Shown: positions 31,680-32,183 of the stretch, piece by piece
Position numbering within the stretch: the first letter of the stretch is position 1
How the letters are laid out: each line of letters starts with the position of its first letter
Assembly: GCA_002377855.1 (NCBI GenBank)
Contig: DFQQ01000022.1
Coordinates: forward strand, 1-32,183
Source: Acidovorax delafieldii
GTDB lineage: Bacteria; Pseudomonadota; Gammaproteobacteria; Burkholderiales; Burkholderiaceae_C
Length of the DNA stretch: 32,183 nt
Reading direction: 5' to 3'
Translations under genes and position numbers: made by a program
Notes under the pieces: model-generated
Database searches by the model: none
What the model was told of the DNA's origin: nothing
What the model saw: the letters and a program-made list of their open reading frames with translations, nothing else

Positions 31680-32183
31680 TCAGGCTCCAAAGTTGTTTTC
31701 GAGGAATCCGTTTTGCTTGGTGACGTTGTCCAGCGCCACCAGCGTCTCCAGCAATGCCTTCATGTGCTTGAGCGGCACGGCGTTCGGGCCGTCCGACCAG
31801 GCCTCGGCAGGCTTGGGGTGGGTTTCCATGAACAAGCCCGCCACGCCCACGGCCACACCGGCACGGGCCAGCACGGGCACCATGTCGCGCGCGCCGCCGC
31901 TCACGGCACCCAGGCCGCCGGGCTTTTGCACTGAATGGGTGACGTCAAACACCACGGGCGCGCCCGAGTTGCGCATCTCGGCCAAGCTGGTCATGTCGGC
32001 CACGAGGTTGTTGTAGCCAAAGCTCACGCCGCGCTCGCAGGCCAAAAAGCGGTCTTCCGACAGGCCGACTTCGTTCGCTGCAGCGCGGGCCTTGTCGATG
32101 ACGTTTTTCATGTCCCAGGGGGCCAGGAAATGGCCATTCTTGATGTTGATCGCCTTGGCCGTGGCGGCGGCGGCCAGCACCAG
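31680..32183 (-). CDS. kdsA: 3-deoxy-8-phosphooctulonate synthase (5' end outside window)
   Basis: The C-terminal 167 residues of KDO-8-phosphate synthase, which condenses phosphoenolpyruvate with arabinose-5-phosphate for lipopolysaccharide core. Diagnostic segments are INIKNGHFLAPWDMKNVIDK, ERGVSFGYNNLVADM, VVFDVTHSVQKPGG and the AVGVAGLFMETHPKP loop with substrate- and metal-binding His and Glu. The gene extends past the right edge; pyrG is its usual upstream neighbour but is not seen. No frameshift is evident in the visible part. Confidence 0.97.
   Translation of the reverse strand: MVLAAAATAKAINIKNGHFLAPWDMKNVIDKARAAANEVGLSEDRFLACERGVSFGYNNLVADMTSLAEMRNSGAPVVFDVTHSVQKPGGLGAVSGGARDMVPVLARAGVAVGVAGLFMETHPKPAEAWSDGPNAVPLKHMKALLETLVALDNVTKQNGFLENNFGA

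Overview
The window looks like chromosomal DNA of a high-GC betaproteobacterium of the Comamonadaceae, most like Acidovorax or a close relative. The basis is the gene content (E. coli-type NADP glutamate dehydrogenase, Bug-type tricarboxylate-binding proteins, endonuclease-type MutL, kdsA-DUF1330-eno-ftsB linkage) and general protein resemblance; no database search was possible. I see no phage, transposase, CRISPR array, rRNA or tRNA. Coding density is high, with 32 supported protein genes, of which the first and last run off the window.

Layout. 1-4767: a YbbP/FtsX-like ABC permease (partial), a small heat-shock protein with a sigma32-like promoter, then on the minus strand an MFS drug exporter, miaA and an ABC ATPase, overlapping or nearly so. 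4835-9821: a lipoprotein alpha/beta hydrolase, a PilU-type retraction ATPase, gdhA, and a divergent glycerophosphodiester phosphodiesterase lipoprotein. 9938-18187: mutL, a DedA membrane protein, a glycine-zipper lipoprotein, a chemoreceptor, amiC, tsaE and the divergent queG. 18230-22952: a GDSL esterase coupled to an AEC transporter, then two Bug-type binding proteins flanking xerD. 23058-26720: two tandem EAL-HDOD paralogues with degenerate EAL domains and a DUF455 ferritin-like protein. 26814-29010: a gamma-carbonic anhydrase-like protein, Hsp33 and a CZB-domain protein. 29025-32183: an unrecognised P-loop-like protein, ftsB, enolase, DUF1330 and kdsA.

How the genes fit together. The order queG / tsaE-amiC-mutL-miaA, with queG divergent, matches the enterobacterial queG / nnr-tsaE-amiB-mutL-miaA-hfq block. 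Here it is spread over about 16 kb by inserted genes. kdsA-DUF1330-eno-ftsB is a second conserved same-strand block covering lipopolysaccharide precursor synthesis, glycolysis and division. Signalling and surface behaviour recur: a chemoreceptor, a CZB protein, a PilU ATPase and two EAL-HDOD proteins.

The most notable non-genic signal is a dispersed repeat with a fixed core of about 35 nt: NAGCT, 4 nt, GCGCTT, 6 nt, CAAGCGC, 4 nt, GCC. I find five copies. Three are read through in frame inside miaA, mutL and the DUF455 gene, one supplies the stop codon of the GDSL esterase, and one lies in the eno leader. A second, unrelated inverted repeat lies between the small heat-shock gene and the ABC ATPase. 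I did not find a clearly new multi-gene system. The best leads are this repeat family, an 11-C tract in amiC, the CZB protein lacking its Cys ligand, the paired degenerate EAL-HDOD proteins, and the uncharacterised protein at 29025-29549.
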